From positions 124,001 through 188,000 of the forward strand of contig NZ_JAUSTM010000001.1 of NCBI RefSeq assembly GCF_030812835.1: a stretch of DNA of 64,000 nucleotides. The letters are read 5' to 3'. Source of the stretch: Streptococcus moroccensis (GTDB lineage: Bacteria; Bacillota; Bacilli; Lactobacillales; Streptococcaceae). Under the pieces are notes generated by a model that saw nothing but the letters and a program-made list of their open reading frames with translations, had not been told where the DNA came from and ran no database searches. Positions 27,381 through 38,481 of this stretch are shown one piece after another. Every line of letters starts with the position of its first letter. Positions within the stretch are counted from its first letter, which is position 1. A program made the translations under genes and the position numbers.

Positions 27381-27520
27381 ACTGTTTCGATTTATTATAA
27401 ATCACTTTTATGGAAATGGCAAGACTTTTAATCAAAAAAAGACAGAACCGCTCTCATTCCAAGCGTTCTGTCCTATTTCTTCAAATGAATCCCTAACCTT
27501 CAAGATGTGATCTGGTCCGT

Positions 27521-28543
27521 TTAGTTCATGTCCTTTCGTTCAAGGACACTCTCGCGCTCCTTGAGTGTAAAGGGAACGATGACCTTAGCATTTTCATCTA
27601 TCTTGTCCTGAACTTTTTCAAAAATCCGTGTAAAAGCCGTGCGACCTAGGGCTGCAATATTGACATCAAAGGTCGTTAAATACGGGTGGATAATCTTAGC
27701 ATAAGCAGAGTTGTTGAAAGATATGATGGAAATATCATCTGGAACTTTCAACTGGTAAAAGGACAAGAGTTGGCTAACACGTAACGACAGCATATCATCA
27801 ATAACCACCAAAGCTGAAGCCTTATAATCTGCGATAGTTTGAACCAACTGGTCTACCGTTTCAGGCTGGTTGCGGTCAAAGATCAAAGCCTCGTGAGTTT
27901 CTAAGCCCAGCATTTCAATCCCCGACTGATAGCCACTGTAGCGATCCTTTTGGACTTCACCATCCAGATTATCCGTTACAAAAAGAATGCGATCATGGCC
28001 CTTTTCCTGAAGATATTGCACAGCTGTTTTAGCCATTAGCTTATTATCGTTATCAACATAGGTCGTTTCATTCTCGTACTGGACAGGTGTCCCTATCATA
28101 ACAAAGGGAATGTGATTGGCTAAAAGATGAGCTTGAACAGGGTCATCTTTATAAGAATACAAGAGAATAAAACCATCTACTCTCCGTTCCCTATACATGT
28201 GGTGAATCTGGTTTTTAAGGTCCTCTGTGGTATCGCCCGTTGCAATGGAAATGGTGTAGCCATTAGCCTTGGCTGTATGGTTAATCTCCGTTAGGATTTC
28301 CATATGGAAGGGCTGACTCTTGGTATCCCGCGTTGTCATCGGAGGAAATACGACCCCGATAGAATGGGTATACCCACTAGCAAGCATTTTAGCAGCCAAG
28401 TTAGGAACATAGCCTAGCTCGTCCATAGCTTTTTTAACTTTTTCTTTTGTTTTTTTGGAAATGGCAGAGCTGTCTTTTAAGGCTCTACTGACCGTTGATG
28501 GATTGACACCAGCTCTTTCCGCGACATCTCGAATCGTTACCAT
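27521..28543 (-). CDS. malR: Maltose operon repressor, LacI family
   Basis: The 340 residues start with the LacI helix-turn-helix (TIRDVAERAGVNPSTVSRALKDSSAISKKTKEKV) and hinge (AAKMLA), followed by a periplasmic-binding-like sensor domain. Position between malQ and divergent malX identifies it as MalR, which releases DNA when maltodextrins are present. Three GCAACC-type operators flank the gene. The 5' leader carries a hairpin CCTGCATC/GATGCAGG (28566-28586) about 20 bases before the start. Confidence 0.93.
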   Translation of the reverse strand: MVTIRDVAERAGVNPSTVSRALKDSSAISKKTKEKVKKAMDELGYVPNLAAKMLASGYTHSIGVVFPPMTTRDTKSQPFHMEILTEINHTAKANGYTISIATGDTTEDLKNQIHHMYRERRVDGFILLYSYKDDPVQAHLLANHIPFVMIGTPVQYENETTYVDNDNKLMAKTAVQYLQEKGHDRILFVTDNLDGEVQKDRYSGYQSGIEMLGLETHEALIFDRNQPETVDQLVQTIADYKASALVVIDDMLSLRVSQLLSFYQLKVPDDISIISFNNSAYAKIIHPYLTTFDVNIAALGRTAFTRIFEKVQDKIDENAKVIVPFTLKERESVLERKDMN

Positions 28544-28633
28544 ATCATCACCTCATTCTCACTCTCCTGCATCATAAGGATGCAGGTCATCTATTGTGAT
28601 TTTACACCATCTTTCGGAGCATTGCAAGAATTT

Positions 28634-28651
28634 AATGCAACCTGTTGCATT
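28634..28651. promoter_or_regulatory. MalR-type operator between malR and malX
   Basis: AATGCAACCTGTTGCATT is an almost perfect palindrome with 8-base arms. It lies 90 bases before the malR start and may repress malR itself or form a loop with the malX operator. Confidence 0.75.
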
Positions 28652-28773
28652 CTGTTTTTCAAAGAAGAGTGGTTCAATTGTTAAACTATTTGATTTTTAT
28701 AGCTTAAAAAACCTGATTTCTAGCCTTTTTTGAAGAATTATTGAACTTTTTTTATTTTTTTACCTAAAAAGAC

Positions 28774-28802
28774 TTGACAATTACGGAAAACGGTTGCATA
28801 AT
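28774..28802 (+). promoter_or_regulatory. malX promoter with embedded MalR operator
   Basis: TTGACA (28774-28779), 17 bases and CATAAT (28797-28802). The spacer and -10 overlap GAAAACGGTTGC (28786-28797), the reverse of GCAACCGTTTTC, placing a MalR site where it would block RNA polymerase. Confidence 0.8.
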
Positions 28803-28846
28803 AGAGTTATAAAATTTAACTTGAATTTCGTAGGAGGAAATCAAAC

Positions 28847-30106
28847 ATGAAAAAATGGTCTAAATTTGCGATGAGCGGTTTAGCGCTTGTCTCTGTTGCA
28901 ACACTTGCAGCTTGTGGTAATGGGGGATCTTCAGATTCTAGCGAAGCGAGCTCATCCAGTGCTAGTGGCGATGTCAAACTTAAGCTTTGGGTACCAACTG
29001 ATGCAAAATCTTCTTATACAGAGACAGTAAAAGCCTTTGAGGAAGCTAACGAGGGCGTTTCCGTTGAGATTATTGAGTCAAATGACTCTAAAGCTCAAGA
29101 AAATGTAAAGAAAGACCCTGAAAGCGCTGCTGATGTCTTTTCTCTCCCACATGACCAACTCGGACAATTAATTGAATCAGGTGTTATTCAAGAAATTCCA
29201 GAGCAATATGCTACAGAAGTTGCTGAAAATAATGTTGAGAATGCTGTAGCTGGTGCTCAATACCAAGGAAAAACCTATGCCTTCCCATTTGGTGTTGAAT
29301 CACAAGTTTTAATATACAACAAAGATCTTCTATCTGAGGAAGATGTTAAATCATACGAAACCATAACTACAAAAGCAACTTTCGGTGCTACTTTTAAAGA
29401 AATGAATGCTTACGCAACAGGACCATTGATGCTTTCTGTCGGCAACACCCTCTTTGGAGAAGACGGTGAAGACCCTGCTGGAACTAACTGGGGTAACGAA
29501 GCTGGTGTGTCTGTTCTGCAATGGATTGCAGACCAAAATAATAACTCTGGCTTTGTTAACCTTGATCCAAGTAATGTGATTTCTGAATTCGGCTCAGGAA
29601 AAGTTGCTGCCTTTGAATCTGGTCCTTGGGATTACCCTGCTGCAGTTGAAGCTCTCGGAGAAGACAAAGTTGGCGTAGCAGCATACCCTACTATTAAAAT
29701 TGGTGATAAAGAGGTTCAACAAAAAGCCTTTATGGGTGTCAAACTTTATGCTGTTAACCAAGCTCCTGCAGGAGATAATGTCGACCGTATTGCAGCAGCT
29801 TACGCTTTAGCAGCTCATCTCACAAGCGCTGAAAGCCAAGCTAACCAATTTGAAACACGCAGTATCGTTCCTTCCAATAAAGACATTCAAATGTCTGATG
29901 CTGTTACATCTAATCAATTGGCACAAGCAGTAACAACCATGACCTCTTCAACTGATTACACAGTTGTTATGCCAAAACTAAGCGAAATGACTTTCTTCTG
30001 GACAGAGGCTCAAGCTCTACTTGCTGATGTTTATAACGGTAAGATTTCATCAGCAGACTATCTGGCTAGACTCCAACAATTCGACCAGGATGTTGCAGGT
30101 AAATAA
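28847..30106 (+). CDS. malX: Maltose/maltodextrin-binding lipoprotein
   Basis: The 419 residues start with a lipoprotein signal (TLAACG, Cys23) and a Ser-rich linker, followed by a family 1 solute-binding fold (LKLWVPTDAKSSYTETVKAFE). It captures maltodextrins for MalC-MalD, which normally use the shared ATPase MsmK encoded elsewhere. RBS GTAGGAGGAAATCAAAC. A hairpin terminator after the gene should let it be made in excess over the permeases. Confidence 0.93.
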   Translation: MKKWSKFAMSGLALVSVATLAACGNGGSSDSSEASSSSASGDVKLKLWVPTDAKSSYTETVKAFEEANEGVSVEIIESNDSKAQENVKKDPESAADVFSLPHDQLGQLIESGVIQEIPEQYATEVAENNVENAVAGAQYQGKTYAFPFGVESQVLIYNKDLLSEEDVKSYETITTKATFGATFKEMNAYATGPLMLSVGNTLFGEDGEDPAGTNWGNEAGVSVLQWIADQNNNSGFVNLDPSNVISEFGSGKVAAFESGPWDYPAAVEALGEDKVGVAAYPTIKIGDKEVQQKAFMGVKLYAVNQAPAGDNVDRIAAAYALAAHLTSAESQANQFETRSIVPSNKDIQMSDAVTSNQLAQAVTTMTSSTDYTVVMPKLSEMTFFWTEAQALLADVYNGKISSADYLARLQQFDQDVAGK

Positions 30107-30127
30107 GCCCTCATAAGACATCAAATC

Positions 30128-30184
30128 GTTGGGAGTGGATGGGCGAGGCGAATCTTCTGCCTTGACACCCACTCCCACTTTTTT
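30128..30184 (+). terminator. Intercistronic terminator (attenuator) between malX and malC
   Basis: GGGAGTGG (30131-30138) pairs with CCACTCCC (30169-30176), followed by ACTTTTTTAG. It probably allows partial read-through. Confidence 0.8.
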
Positions 30185-30210
30185 AGATTTAAAAAACGCG
30201 TAAAGTTCAA

Positions 30211-30242
30211 GCTTAAAGACATCACTGCTGATGCCTTTAAGC
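30211..30242 (+). promoter_or_regulatory. Long hairpin before malC
   Basis: GCTTAAAG-A-CATCA and TGATG-C-CTTTAAGC form a 13-bp stem with one mismatch and loop CTGC, ending about 20 bases before the malC ribosome site. No T tract follows, so a 5' stabiliser of the processed malC-malD message is likely. Confidence 0.55.
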
Positions 30243-30274
30243 CTGATCATTACATTTCATTTACGGAGGTTATT

Positions 30275-31639
30275 ATGGATAACAATACTGTTTACTTTGA
30301 AGAAGTAACCGTACCGGAATCCTTTCAAAAAGGAGGATGGGATATTAAATTATCCTGGCTTATTATGGGAGCAGCCAACCTGCTCAATAAACAATTCATT
30401 AAAGGATTCCTCTTCTTAATTTCCGAGATCCTTTTCATCATTGCATTCATAACACAGGTAGTTCCGGGAGTTAGAGGGTTGATAACTTTGGGAACAGAAA
30501 CCCAAGGAATGACTGAAAAAGTTGTTAATGGTATTAAAATTCAGGTTGCTACAAAGGGTGATAACTCCATGTTGATGCTCATTTTTGGCTTAGCATCCAT
30601 CATTTTTTGTCTTGTATTTGCCTATATTTATTGGTGTAATTTGAAAAGCGCTCGAAACATGTACGTCCTCAAAAAAAATGGTATGAAAATCCCGACATTT
30701 ATGGATGATTTTCGTAGTTTGACTGATGGCCGTTTCCATATGACCTTGATGTCAATTCCTATGATTGGAGTGCTTCTTTTTACAATATTACCTCTCGTTT
30801 ATATGATTAGTCTAGCTTTTACCAGCTATGATCATAACCACCTCCCTCCCAAACATCTTTTTGATTGGGTTGGATTAGCAAACTTTGGTAATGTCTTTAC
30901 AGGCCGCATGGCTGGCACCTTCTTCCCAGTCCTTTCTTGGACTCTCATTTGGGCTGTTGCCGCAACAGCAACCAACTTCTTCTTTGGGATACTCCTAGCT
31001 CTCCTTATTAACACCAAGGGGTTAAAGTTTAAGAAGATGTGGCGGACTATTTTTGTCATTACAATCGCAGTACCGCAATTTATCTCCCTTTTGATTATGC
31101 GAAACTTGCTAAACGACGCTGGTCCACTCAACTCTCTCTTAATGAATATTGGCCTACTTAATAACCCATTACCGTTCTTGTCGGATCCAACCTGGGCTAA
31201 ATTCTCTATTATTTTTGTTAATATGTGGGTTGGTATTCCTTTCACCATGTTAGTAGCAACGTCAATTATTATGAACTTGCCAAAAGAACAATTAGAAGCA
31301 GCTGAAATTGATGGTGCTAATAAATTCCAGATTTTTAAATCCATTACTTTCCCACAGATTCTTCTGATTATGACTCCAAACCTCATCCAACAGTTTATTG
31401 GAAATATTAATAACTTTAATGTTATTTTCCTTTTGACAGGTGGTGGCCCTACAAACTCTACCTATTATCAGGCAGGGTCGACCGATCTTTTGGTCACCTG
31501 GCTTTACAAATTAACCGTTTCTGCTGCAGACTATAACCTAGCATCAGTTATTGGTATCTTGATTTTTGCTATCTCAGCAATCTTTAGTCTCTTAGCATAC
31601 ACACGGACAAATTCTTACAAACAAGGAGCGGCGAAATAA
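30275..31639 (+). CDS. malC: Maltodextrin ABC transporter permease (MalF-like)
   Basis: This 454-residue permease has a family-specific N-terminal extension with two to three membrane segments (about 45-130) and a core of six segments with the EAA loop EAAEIDGANKFQIFKSITFPQI. RBS ACGGAGGTTATT. Its stop overlaps the malD start by one base. It forms the maltodextrin channel with MalD. Confidence 0.94.
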   Translation: MDNNTVYFEEVTVPESFQKGGWDIKLSWLIMGAANLLNKQFIKGFLFLISEILFIIAFITQVVPGVRGLITLGTETQGMTEKVVNGIKIQVATKGDNSMLMLIFGLASIIFCLVFAYIYWCNLKSARNMYVLKKNGMKIPTFMDDFRSLTDGRFHMTLMSIPMIGVLLFTILPLVYMISLAFTSYDHNHLPPKHLFDWVGLANFGNVFTGRMAGTFFPVLSWTLIWAVAATATNFFFGILLALLINTKGLKFKKMWRTIFVITIAVPQFISLLIMRNLLNDAGPLNSLLMNIGLLNNPLPFLSDPTWAKFSIIFVNMWVGIPFTMLVATSIIMNLPKEQLEAAEIDGANKFQIFKSITFPQILLIMTPNLIQQFIGNINNFNVIFLLTGGGPTNSTYYQAGSTDLLVTWLYKLTVSAADYNLASVIGILIFAISAIFSLLAYTRTNSYKQGAAK

Positions 31640-32475
31640 TGAAATCAAAGAAAAAATTAACTCTCGCTATTGTTTATGCTATCCTGATTGTCTTATCAAT
31701 CATTTGGCTTTTTCCCATTGCATGGGTCATTCTGACATCCTTCAGAGGTGAGGGAACAGCTTATGTGAATTATTTTATTCCTAAAACCTTCACTCTAGCC
31801 AACTATACTAAGCTGTTTACCAATAGTTCCTTCCCCTTCGCCCAATGGTTTATGAACACAACGATTGTTGCTATTGCAACGACAATTATTTCAACCTTTA
31901 TTACTGTAGCAGTCGCTTATGTCCTTAGTCGTATTAATTTCAAATACCGCAATGGTTACCTCAAACTGGCCTTAGTCCTTAATATGTTTCCAGGTTTTAT
32001 GTCTATGATTGCCATTTACTTTATCTTAAAGGCCTTGAACTTGACACAAACCCTGTTTGCCCTTGTTCTTGTTTATTCAGCAGGTGCTGCTTTAGGTTTT
32101 TATATTGTTAAAGGATTTTTCGATACTATCCCATACTCCTTAGATGAATCAGCAATGATAGATGGCGCTACCCGCAAGGATATTTTCTTTAAAATTACCT
32201 TACCTCTATCCAAACCAATTATTGTATATACTGCTTTAACAGCCTTCATTGGCCCATGGATTGACTTTATCTTTGCACGAGTCATCTTAGGAGACGCCAC
32301 TAGCAAGTACACCGTAGCCATAGGTCTGTTCAATATGATTGAACGGGATACCATCAATGAATGGTTCAAGTCTTTCGCGGCTGGTTCTGTTCTTATCGCT
32401 ATTCCTATCACCCTTCTCTTTATGTATATGCAAAAATACTATGTGGAAGGCATTACCGGTGGATCTGTTAAATAG
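31639..32475 (+). CDS. malD: Maltodextrin ABC transporter permease (MalG-like)
   Basis: The 278 residues include six membrane segments and an EAA loop DESAMIDGATRKDIFFKITLPLSKP. It is the second channel subunit and ends MQKYYVEGITGGSVK, the typical MalG tail that reaches toward the binding site of the partner subunit. Last gene of malX-malC-malD. No transporter ATPase gene follows, so energy must come from an ATPase encoded elsewhere. Confidence 0.94.
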   Translation: MKSKKKLTLAIVYAILIVLSIIWLFPIAWVILTSFRGEGTAYVNYFIPKTFTLANYTKLFTNSSFPFAQWFMNTTIVAIATTIISTFITVAVAYVLSRINFKYRNGYLKLALVLNMFPGFMSMIAIYFILKALNLTQTLFALVLVYSAGAALGFYIVKGFFDTIPYSLDESAMIDGATRKDIFFKITLPLSKPIIVYTALTAFIGPWIDFIFARVILGDATSKYTVAIGLFNMIERDTINEWFKSFAAGSVLIAIPITLLFMYMQKYYVEGITGGSVK

Positions 32476-32482
32476 TCCCTTT

Positions 32483-32510
32483 AAAAACCAGTCCCTTGGC
32501 CTGGTTTTTT
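32483..32510 (+). terminator. Terminator of malXCD
   Basis: AAAACCAG (32484-32491) pairs with CTGGTTTT (32501-32508), followed by TTG; a good stem only 10 bases after the malD stop. Confidence 0.82.
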
Positions 32511-32638
32511 GAATCTCTTAGAGATTTGAGAAGGAAAGAGAGGACCATCCTTGTGATATTAGACAATGGCTAAGAACCGCACGCCCAACGATTCATAATA
32601 ATCCAGAAAACAACTTAAAGTCATTTTCCAATAAAGCA

Positions 32639-32673
32639 CAAAACCAGCTAGGAAAGTTGCTCCTAACTGGTTT
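32639..32673 (-). terminator. Terminator of yebC, possibly bidirectional
   Basis: AAACCAG-c-TAGGA and TCCTA-a-CTGGTTT form a 12-bp stem with one mismatch. A strong T tract lies on the plus side and TTTTGTGCTTT on the minus side. Confidence 0.8.
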
Positions 32674-32684
32674 ATTTTTTTTAA

Positions 32685-33401
32685 TTAGAACCCGTCTACA
32701 TTGGTGTAGATTTTTTGAACGTCCTCGTCGTCATCTAAGGCATCGTAGAGTTTTTCAAACGTCGCAAGGTCATCACCATCAAGTTCAACCTCAGATTGGG
32801 AAATCATCTCAAGCTCAGTTACTTGGAACTCTTCCACACCACTCTCACGGAGGGCCTCAACAGCTTTGTGGAGGTCAGTTGGAGCTGTGTAGACATGGAT
32901 GTTACCCTCTTCTGCTTCCACATCGTCCACTTCCACATCCGCTTCAAGCAAGAGCTCAAAGATGCTGTCGGCATCATCGCCAGCAAAGACGATCACACCT
33001 TTGTTGTCAAACAAGTAAGATACCGAACCTGACGCACCCATGTTCCCACCGTTTTTCCCAAAAGCAGCACGGACATTAGCCGCTGTACGGTTGACATTGT
33101 TGGTCAAGGTATCGACGATAATCATAGAGCCATTTGGTCCAAAACCTTCGTAACGTCCCTCTGTAAAGGTTTCATCCGTATTCCCCTTGGCCTTATCGAT
33201 CGCCTTATCGATGATGTGCTTAGGCACTTGCGCCTGCTTAGCCCGATCGATAACAAAGCGAAGGGCACCGTTGGTTTCTGGGTCTGGATCACCCTTTTTA
33301 GCAGCTACATAAATCTCAACACCAAACTTGGCGTAAACTTTCGAGTTAGCACCGTCTTTAGCGGTTTTCTTGGCAACAATGTTTGCCCACTTACGTCCCA
33401 T
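32685..33401 (-). CDS. YebC/PmpR-family protein
   Basis: The 238 residues match the family end to end ([61 protein letters not shown]). The family was first described as DNA-binding regulators; more recent work implicates members in relieving ribosome stalling, including at proline runs. The gene is monocistronic with an extended -10 promoter (TGGTATAAT, at 33465-33473) and a terminator. RBS AAGGAGAATCCC. Confidence 0.92.
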   Translation of the reverse strand: MGRKWANIVAKKTAKDGANSKVYAKFGVEIYVAAKKGDPDPETNGALRFVIDRAKQAQVPKHIIDKAIDKAKGNTDETFTEGRYEGFGPNGSMIIVDTLTNNVNRTAANVRAAFGKNGGNMGASGSVSYLFDNKGVIVFAGDDADSIFELLLEADVEVDDVEAEEGNIHVYTAPTDLHKAVEALRESGVEEFQVTELEMISQSEVELDGDDLATFEKLYDALDDDEDVQKIYTNVDGF

Positions 33402-33611
33402 GGGATTCTCCTTATTTCTTTCCTATTGGCGTCGTTCTTTTAAAACTAGCCTTTTAACCTACTCATTATACCACTTTGAGGCCCATTCGTAAATGGCGAA
33501 ATGACTACTTTTGCAACAACTCCTGTCACCAATAAACAATCACACCATAACCTTTTATGACCTAAAAGACATCTCGCCTGAGAGGGTCGAGAAGGATTTC
33601 TTCACTTTACC

Positions 33612-34151
33612 TTACAGCCCCATAATAGGGATCTGAGGGGCTAATTTCCTAATGTCGCTAGTGATATCATCAATCGTACCAGTTAATTGGCCGATTTCAA
33701 CTTCTACAGCCTGTCCATCTTTGGGTTTGACAATTAGCCACTGGCTCTGATTGTAGGTCGGCCCATTACCCTCATGAAAATTGGTCCTTCGAATGCGTTG
33801 TTCATACCTGACATAGTCAATTTCTTGCCACTGAAAATAATAGGACTTAGACCATTTCCCAAGAACTTGCATGCCATGACCGTCTCCACTGATCACCGGT
33901 TTTCTCACTACTAATTTCAAGAGTGAGGGAACAAAAATCTTTAATCCCGCAAGCATTAACATCAAAGGAACAATGAAAAACAACAGGCCAAAAGGACTTA
34001 TATGTGGCGTTCTGGCCATGGGTCCCATTCTGGTAAACCCACTCAGAGAAGCCATCCTAAAAAATCCAAAGAAGACCGCTCCTATAAAGAAAAAGCCAAA
34101 AAAGAGTTGAAAGCCTAAAGCAGACTTGCGGTAATAATATTCAAAAGTCAT
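33612..34151 (-). CDS. Small membrane protein, PH-like C-terminal domain
   Basis: I do not recognise a named family. The 179 residues have two membrane segments (about 14-33 and 52-72) and a soluble C-terminal half (about 80-179) rich in beta-prone stretches such as YYFQWQEIDYVRYEQR and QWLIVKPKDGQAVEVEIGQL, suggesting a PH-like fold seen in many small bacterial membrane proteins. RBS GGAGGATAGG. It is monocistronic between yebC and pyrDB. Confidence 0.75.
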   Translation of the reverse strand: MTFEYYYRKSALGFQLFFGFFFIGAVFFGFFRMASLSGFTRMGPMARTPHISPFGLLFFIVPLMLMLAGLKIFVPSLLKLVVRKPVISGDGHGMQVLGKWSKSYYFQWQEIDYVRYEQRIRRTNFHEGNGPTYNQSQWLIVKPKDGQAVEVEIGQLTGTIDDITSDIRKLAPQIPIMGL

Positions 34152-34249
34152 CCTATCCTCCTCAATTGGGCTAGTCGTAAAAGTCAGTTTAGACCTATCT
34201 TTATTATACCGCTTTCCATGAGCAGACGCAATCTATGACTAGCCTAAGA

Positions 34250-35200
<951 letters not shown>

Positions 35201-35977
35201 CTATAAGACAAGGCTACCAGTCGCAAAGACTGGCCCTTCTTCACAGACCCGCTGGCTCTTGGTCTGGTCCTCCCCTTTGGGATGGACCACGCAGGCATAG
35301 CAAGCCCCCATGCCACAGGCCATCCGTGATTCTAAGGACAAGAAGGCCTGGGGATGATTTTCAAAGGTCTGGTCCACATAGCGAATCATGCCTGGTGCAC
35401 CACAGGAATAAACCGCATCCGGGTAGACCTCGAGCTGGTCCACGATGGTCGACACATACCCCTTGGTCCCGTAGGAACCATCGTCTGTCGTGACATAGAC
35501 CGCTTCTGCGTAGCGAGCCATCTCATCTTCTAAGATAACCGCATCTTGGGTCGCAAAACCAAGCACAGCCGTCACTTTAACGCCTTTTTGGGCCAGCTGC
35601 TTGGCTGTCTCAATCAGCGGTGGCACCCCAATCCCGCCACCGATCAGGAGGGCGGTCTGGCCTGGCTCAAGACCTGAGATGTCAAAGCCATTGCCCTGTG
35701 GGCCCATACAGTCTAGCTGACTGCCTGGCTCAAGCTGGGAGATGATGTCTGTCCCAGCTCCCTCGATCCGGTAGACCAAGGTCACTTGACGCCTATCCTT
35801 GTCGATTTCACAAATGGAGATCGGCCGACGCAAGAGCTTGCTGGGATCAGGCACACGAATATGGAGAAACTGGCCAATCGCCATCTCCTCAACCATCTGA
35901 CCCTCTAGGACCAATCTAAAAATCCGTGGTGCAATCTCCACCTGACTGACAATGGCCATGTCTTCTTTTAAAATCAT
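35201..35977 (-). CDS. pyrK: Dihydroorotate dehydrogenase electron-transfer subunit
   Basis: The 258 residues include a FAD domain (RRPISICEID), an NAD-binding segment (LIGGGIGVPPLIETAKQL) and a C-terminal [2Fe-2S] cluster motif (CGMGACYACVVHP...C). It links PyrDB to NAD+. First gene of the pyrK-pyrDB operon, immediately after an attenuator. Other pyr genes are not in the window. Confidence 0.95.
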   Translation of the reverse strand: MILKEDMAIVSQVEIAPRIFRLVLEGQMVEEMAIGQFLHIRVPDPSKLLRRPISICEIDKDRRQVTLVYRIEGAGTDIISQLEPGSQLDCMGPQGNGFDISGLEPGQTALLIGGGIGVPPLIETAKQLAQKGVKVTAVLGFATQDAVILEDEMARYAEAVYVTTDDGSYGTKGYVSTIVDQLEVYPDAVYSCGAPGMIRYVDQTFENHPQAFLSLESRMACGMGACYACVVHPKGEDQTKSQRVCEEGPVFATGSLVL

Positions 35978-36001
35978 GTTCGCCTCTTTCTAGCAACTGC
36001 G

Positions 36002-36151
36002 CAAAAAACACTCTCGCCAGTAGGGCAAGAGTGCACAAAAATCAGGTAGCTCATGCTACCACTTTCTCTCTTGTGACCTTGCAAGCCTCTCTGGACTCAG
36101 TTAAAGGGTTTAAATTTGTATTATTATAGCTCAAAAAACCTAGCTTGTCAA
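36002..36151 (-). promoter_or_regulatory. pyr promoter, PyrR-binding loop and attenuator
   Basis: A near-ideal promoter (TTGACA 36151-36146, 17 bases, TATAAT 36128-36123) starts a leader with the PyrR-binding core AGTCCAGAGAGGCTTGCAAG (about 36096-36077). It ends in a terminator, CACTCTTGCCC/ CGAGAGTG with TTTTTT (36033-36002). PyrR bound to UMP favours termination before pyrK. Confidence 0.93.
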
Positions 36152-36214
36152 AAGTTTGCCAAAGGAAAACCCTGCTGCTCTTGGCAACAGGGTTAGGAGA
36201 TTAGGAACAATGGT

Positions 36215-38314
36215 TTAGCGCTCACTAATGACCAGCTCGCCATCCACCATCTTGGCTTCGAGGTGTTTGGCATCGATATGGTCTAGGTAGTAGTCAGTTA
36301 CCTTGTCACGGATTTCGCCCTCGACGACGCGTCGGAGCGGGCGCACACCCATGACTTCATCATAGCCTTGCTCAATCAAATGCGCTTTAGCGTCATCGGT
36401 CAAGGTTAGGTCGATATCTTTTTTGGCCAAGGTTTGGTTGACCTCAGCAATCATGAGATCCACGATGGCCCCAAGGTCTTCCTTAGCAAGAGCGTTGAAG
36501 GCAATCACCCCGTTGAAACGGTTGAGGAACTCTGGACGGAAGTATGGTGCGATACGGTCCATGATCGGTTGGTCATTGTCAGCTGGGCTATCGTAGCCAA
36601 AGCCGGCGTTTGATGTCGCGATAATCACCGTGTTTTTGAAGTTGACGGTATTGCCCTGACCATCGGTCAAGCGCCCATCATCCAAAACTTGCAAGAGCAA
36701 GGTGATGACTTGTGGGTCAGCCTTTTCGATCTCGTCTAAGAGCACGATGGCGTAAGGGTTGCGGCGAACACGCTCAGTCAAGGTGTTGGAGTTGTCATCG
36801 TAGCCCACATAGCCAGCGGTTGTCCCGATCAGCTTAGACACTGCAGTACGGTCGCTATACTCAGACATATCTAGGCGGATAATGGCATCCTTGGACCCGA
36901 ACATGTCAAGGGCTAGTTGCTTAGCCAGCTCGGTCTTGCCGACACCGGTTGGACCGACAAAGAGGAAGGAGCCGATTGGGCGACGCCCATCGTCAAAGCC
37001 AGCTCGGTTCCGGCGAATGGCCTTAGCTACCGCTTCAACGGCTTGATCCTGGCCAATGACCTTGCTTTCCAAGCGATGGGCCATGCCCTTGAGGCGTTCA
37101 ATATCAGACGAGCCCATCTGAGAGACTGGGATACCGGTCAAACGTTCCACCGATTCTGCGATGTCATTCACGCTTGCCACTACCTTTTGGCTCTCGGTGT
37201 GGTTACCAATCTTAGACTGAAGCTCATCAATGGTCATCTTTTCCTTGAGGGCTGTTTCAAAGTCTTCCTTGTCAGCTGCGGCTTGCTGACGGTCACGAGC
37301 TGCGGTCATCTCAGCTTCTAATGCCTTGACATCGGTCACAGGGTGCTGGGCTGCCAAATGAGCTGCGGTCACATCGATCAGGTCGATAGCCTTATCTGGC
37401 AAGGACCGCTGAGGAATGTACTGGATCGAGTAGTCCACAGCTGCCTTTAAGACATCATCCGGCAAGCTCACATTGTGGTGGGCTTCATAGAGGGGTTTGA
37501 TACCTTTAAGGATTTCATAAGTGTCCTCAGCGGATGGGGCATTGACCTTGACTTCATTGAAGCGACGAGCCAGAGCTGCGTTTTTCAAAATGGTGTTGCG
37601 GTACTCGTCTTGAGTAGTCGCTCCAACCACAGTCAACTCGCCACGGGAGAGGGCTGGTTTTAAGATATCCGCCAAGCCCTTAGAGCCAGAATCGCCTCCT
37701 GTAGAGCCAGCGCCTAAGATTTGGTGAATCTCATCAAAGAAGAGAATAATATTGCCAGCATCCTTAACTTCCTGCACCAGGTTTTGAATGTTTTCCTCAA
37801 AGGAGCCACGGTACTGTGTGCCAGCTTCAAGTCCAGAGATATCAATAGAGATAAGCTCCTTGTTCTTGATGGCAGCAGGAACATCACCATGGATGATAGC
37901 CTGAGCCAAGCCTTCCACGACAGCTGTCTTGCCGACACCGGCATCTCCGACTAAGACCGGATTGTTCTTGATCCGACGGGCCAAAATTTCAGCCGTATCT
38001 TGGATCTCCTTGTTGCGGCCAATGACAGGGTCGAGCTTGCCTTGACGGGCTTCTTCGGTCAGGTTACGGCCAAGTTTGGCTAAGATGCCATCTTGCTTGA
38101 GGTTAGCGCCAGTCTCTTGAACAGGCGTTCTGCCGTCCTCAGTCGTTTGCACGCCTGGTAACTGACCTGTCTGACGGAAGTGTTGGAATTCCTCAGGTGT
38201 CACCTCGCGGCCATTGATGCGATAGCGACGGGTCTCGCTGTTAAAGCCACCCATATTGCCCATCAATTGATTGAACAAATCGTCCATATTGTTGTTAAAA
38301 TAGTTGTTATTCAT
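36215..38314 (-). CDS. clpL: ATP-dependent chaperone ClpL
   Basis: The 699 residues lack the usual Clp N-domain and begin with the Asn/Met/Gly-rich ClpL tail ([20 protein letters not shown]). Two AAA+ modules follow: D1 Walker [14 protein letters not shown] and D2 Walker [14 protein letters not shown], with a middle domain between. ClpL is a heat-induced disaggregase or chaperone that does not need ClpP; no obvious ClpP-docking loop was seen. Three to four CtsR boxes lie in and upstream of the roughly 300-base leader. Confidence 0.95.
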   Translation of the reverse strand: MNNNYFNNNMDDLFNQLMGNMGGFNSETRRYRINGREVTPEEFQHFRQTGQLPGVQTTEDGRTPVQETGANLKQDGILAKLGRNLTEEARQGKLDPVIGRNKEIQDTAEILARRIKNNPVLVGDAGVGKTAVVEGLAQAIIHGDVPAAIKNKELISIDISGLEAGTQYRGSFEENIQNLVQEVKDAGNIILFFDEIHQILGAGSTGGDSGSKGLADILKPALSRGELTVVGATTQDEYRNTILKNAALARRFNEVKVNAPSAEDTYEILKGIKPLYEAHHNVSLPDDVLKAAVDYSIQYIPQRSLPDKAIDLIDVTAAHLAAQHPVTDVKALEAEMTAARDRQQAAADKEDFETALKEKMTIDELQSKIGNHTESQKVVASVNDIAESVERLTGIPVSQMGSSDIERLKGMAHRLESKVIGQDQAVEAVAKAIRRNRAGFDDGRRPIGSFLFVGPTGVGKTELAKQLALDMFGSKDAIIRLDMSEYSDRTAVSKLIGTTAGYVGYDDNSNTLTERVRRNPYAIVLLDEIEKADPQVITLLLQVLDDGRLTDGQGNTVNFKNTVIIATSNAGFGYDSPADNDQPIMDRIAPYFRPEFLNRFNGVIAFNALAKEDLGAIVDLMIAEVNQTLAKKDIDLTLTDDAKAHLIEQGYDEVMGVRPLRRVVEGEIRDKVTDYYLDHIDAKHLEAKMVDGELVISER

Positions 38315-38373
38315 GTCTTTACCTCGTTTAAATAGTCTTTTGTTATTCGTGTGTATTGTTTGTTACGTGTGTT

Positions 38374-38390
38374 TTTGACCAAAACTGACC
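38374..38390 (-). promoter_or_regulatory. CtsR box 1 in the clpL leader
   Basis: Minus-strand GGTCAGT-TTT-GGTCAAA is a CtsR tandem heptad with one weaker half-site, about 60 bases upstream of the clpL start. Confidence 0.75.
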
Positions 38391-38464
38391 TTTATTTCAA
38401 AAAGAAAGGGCCACTTTGACCAGATAGAAGTGTGCTGTCTCAAAATATATCCTTTTGGGATTGA

Positions 38465-38481
38465 TTTGACCAACTTTGACC
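38465..38481 (-). promoter_or_regulatory. CtsR box 2, perfect tandem heptad
   Basis: GGTCAAAGTTGGTCAAA on the minus strand matches the CtsR consensus without a mismatch in the two heptads. Confidence 0.88.
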
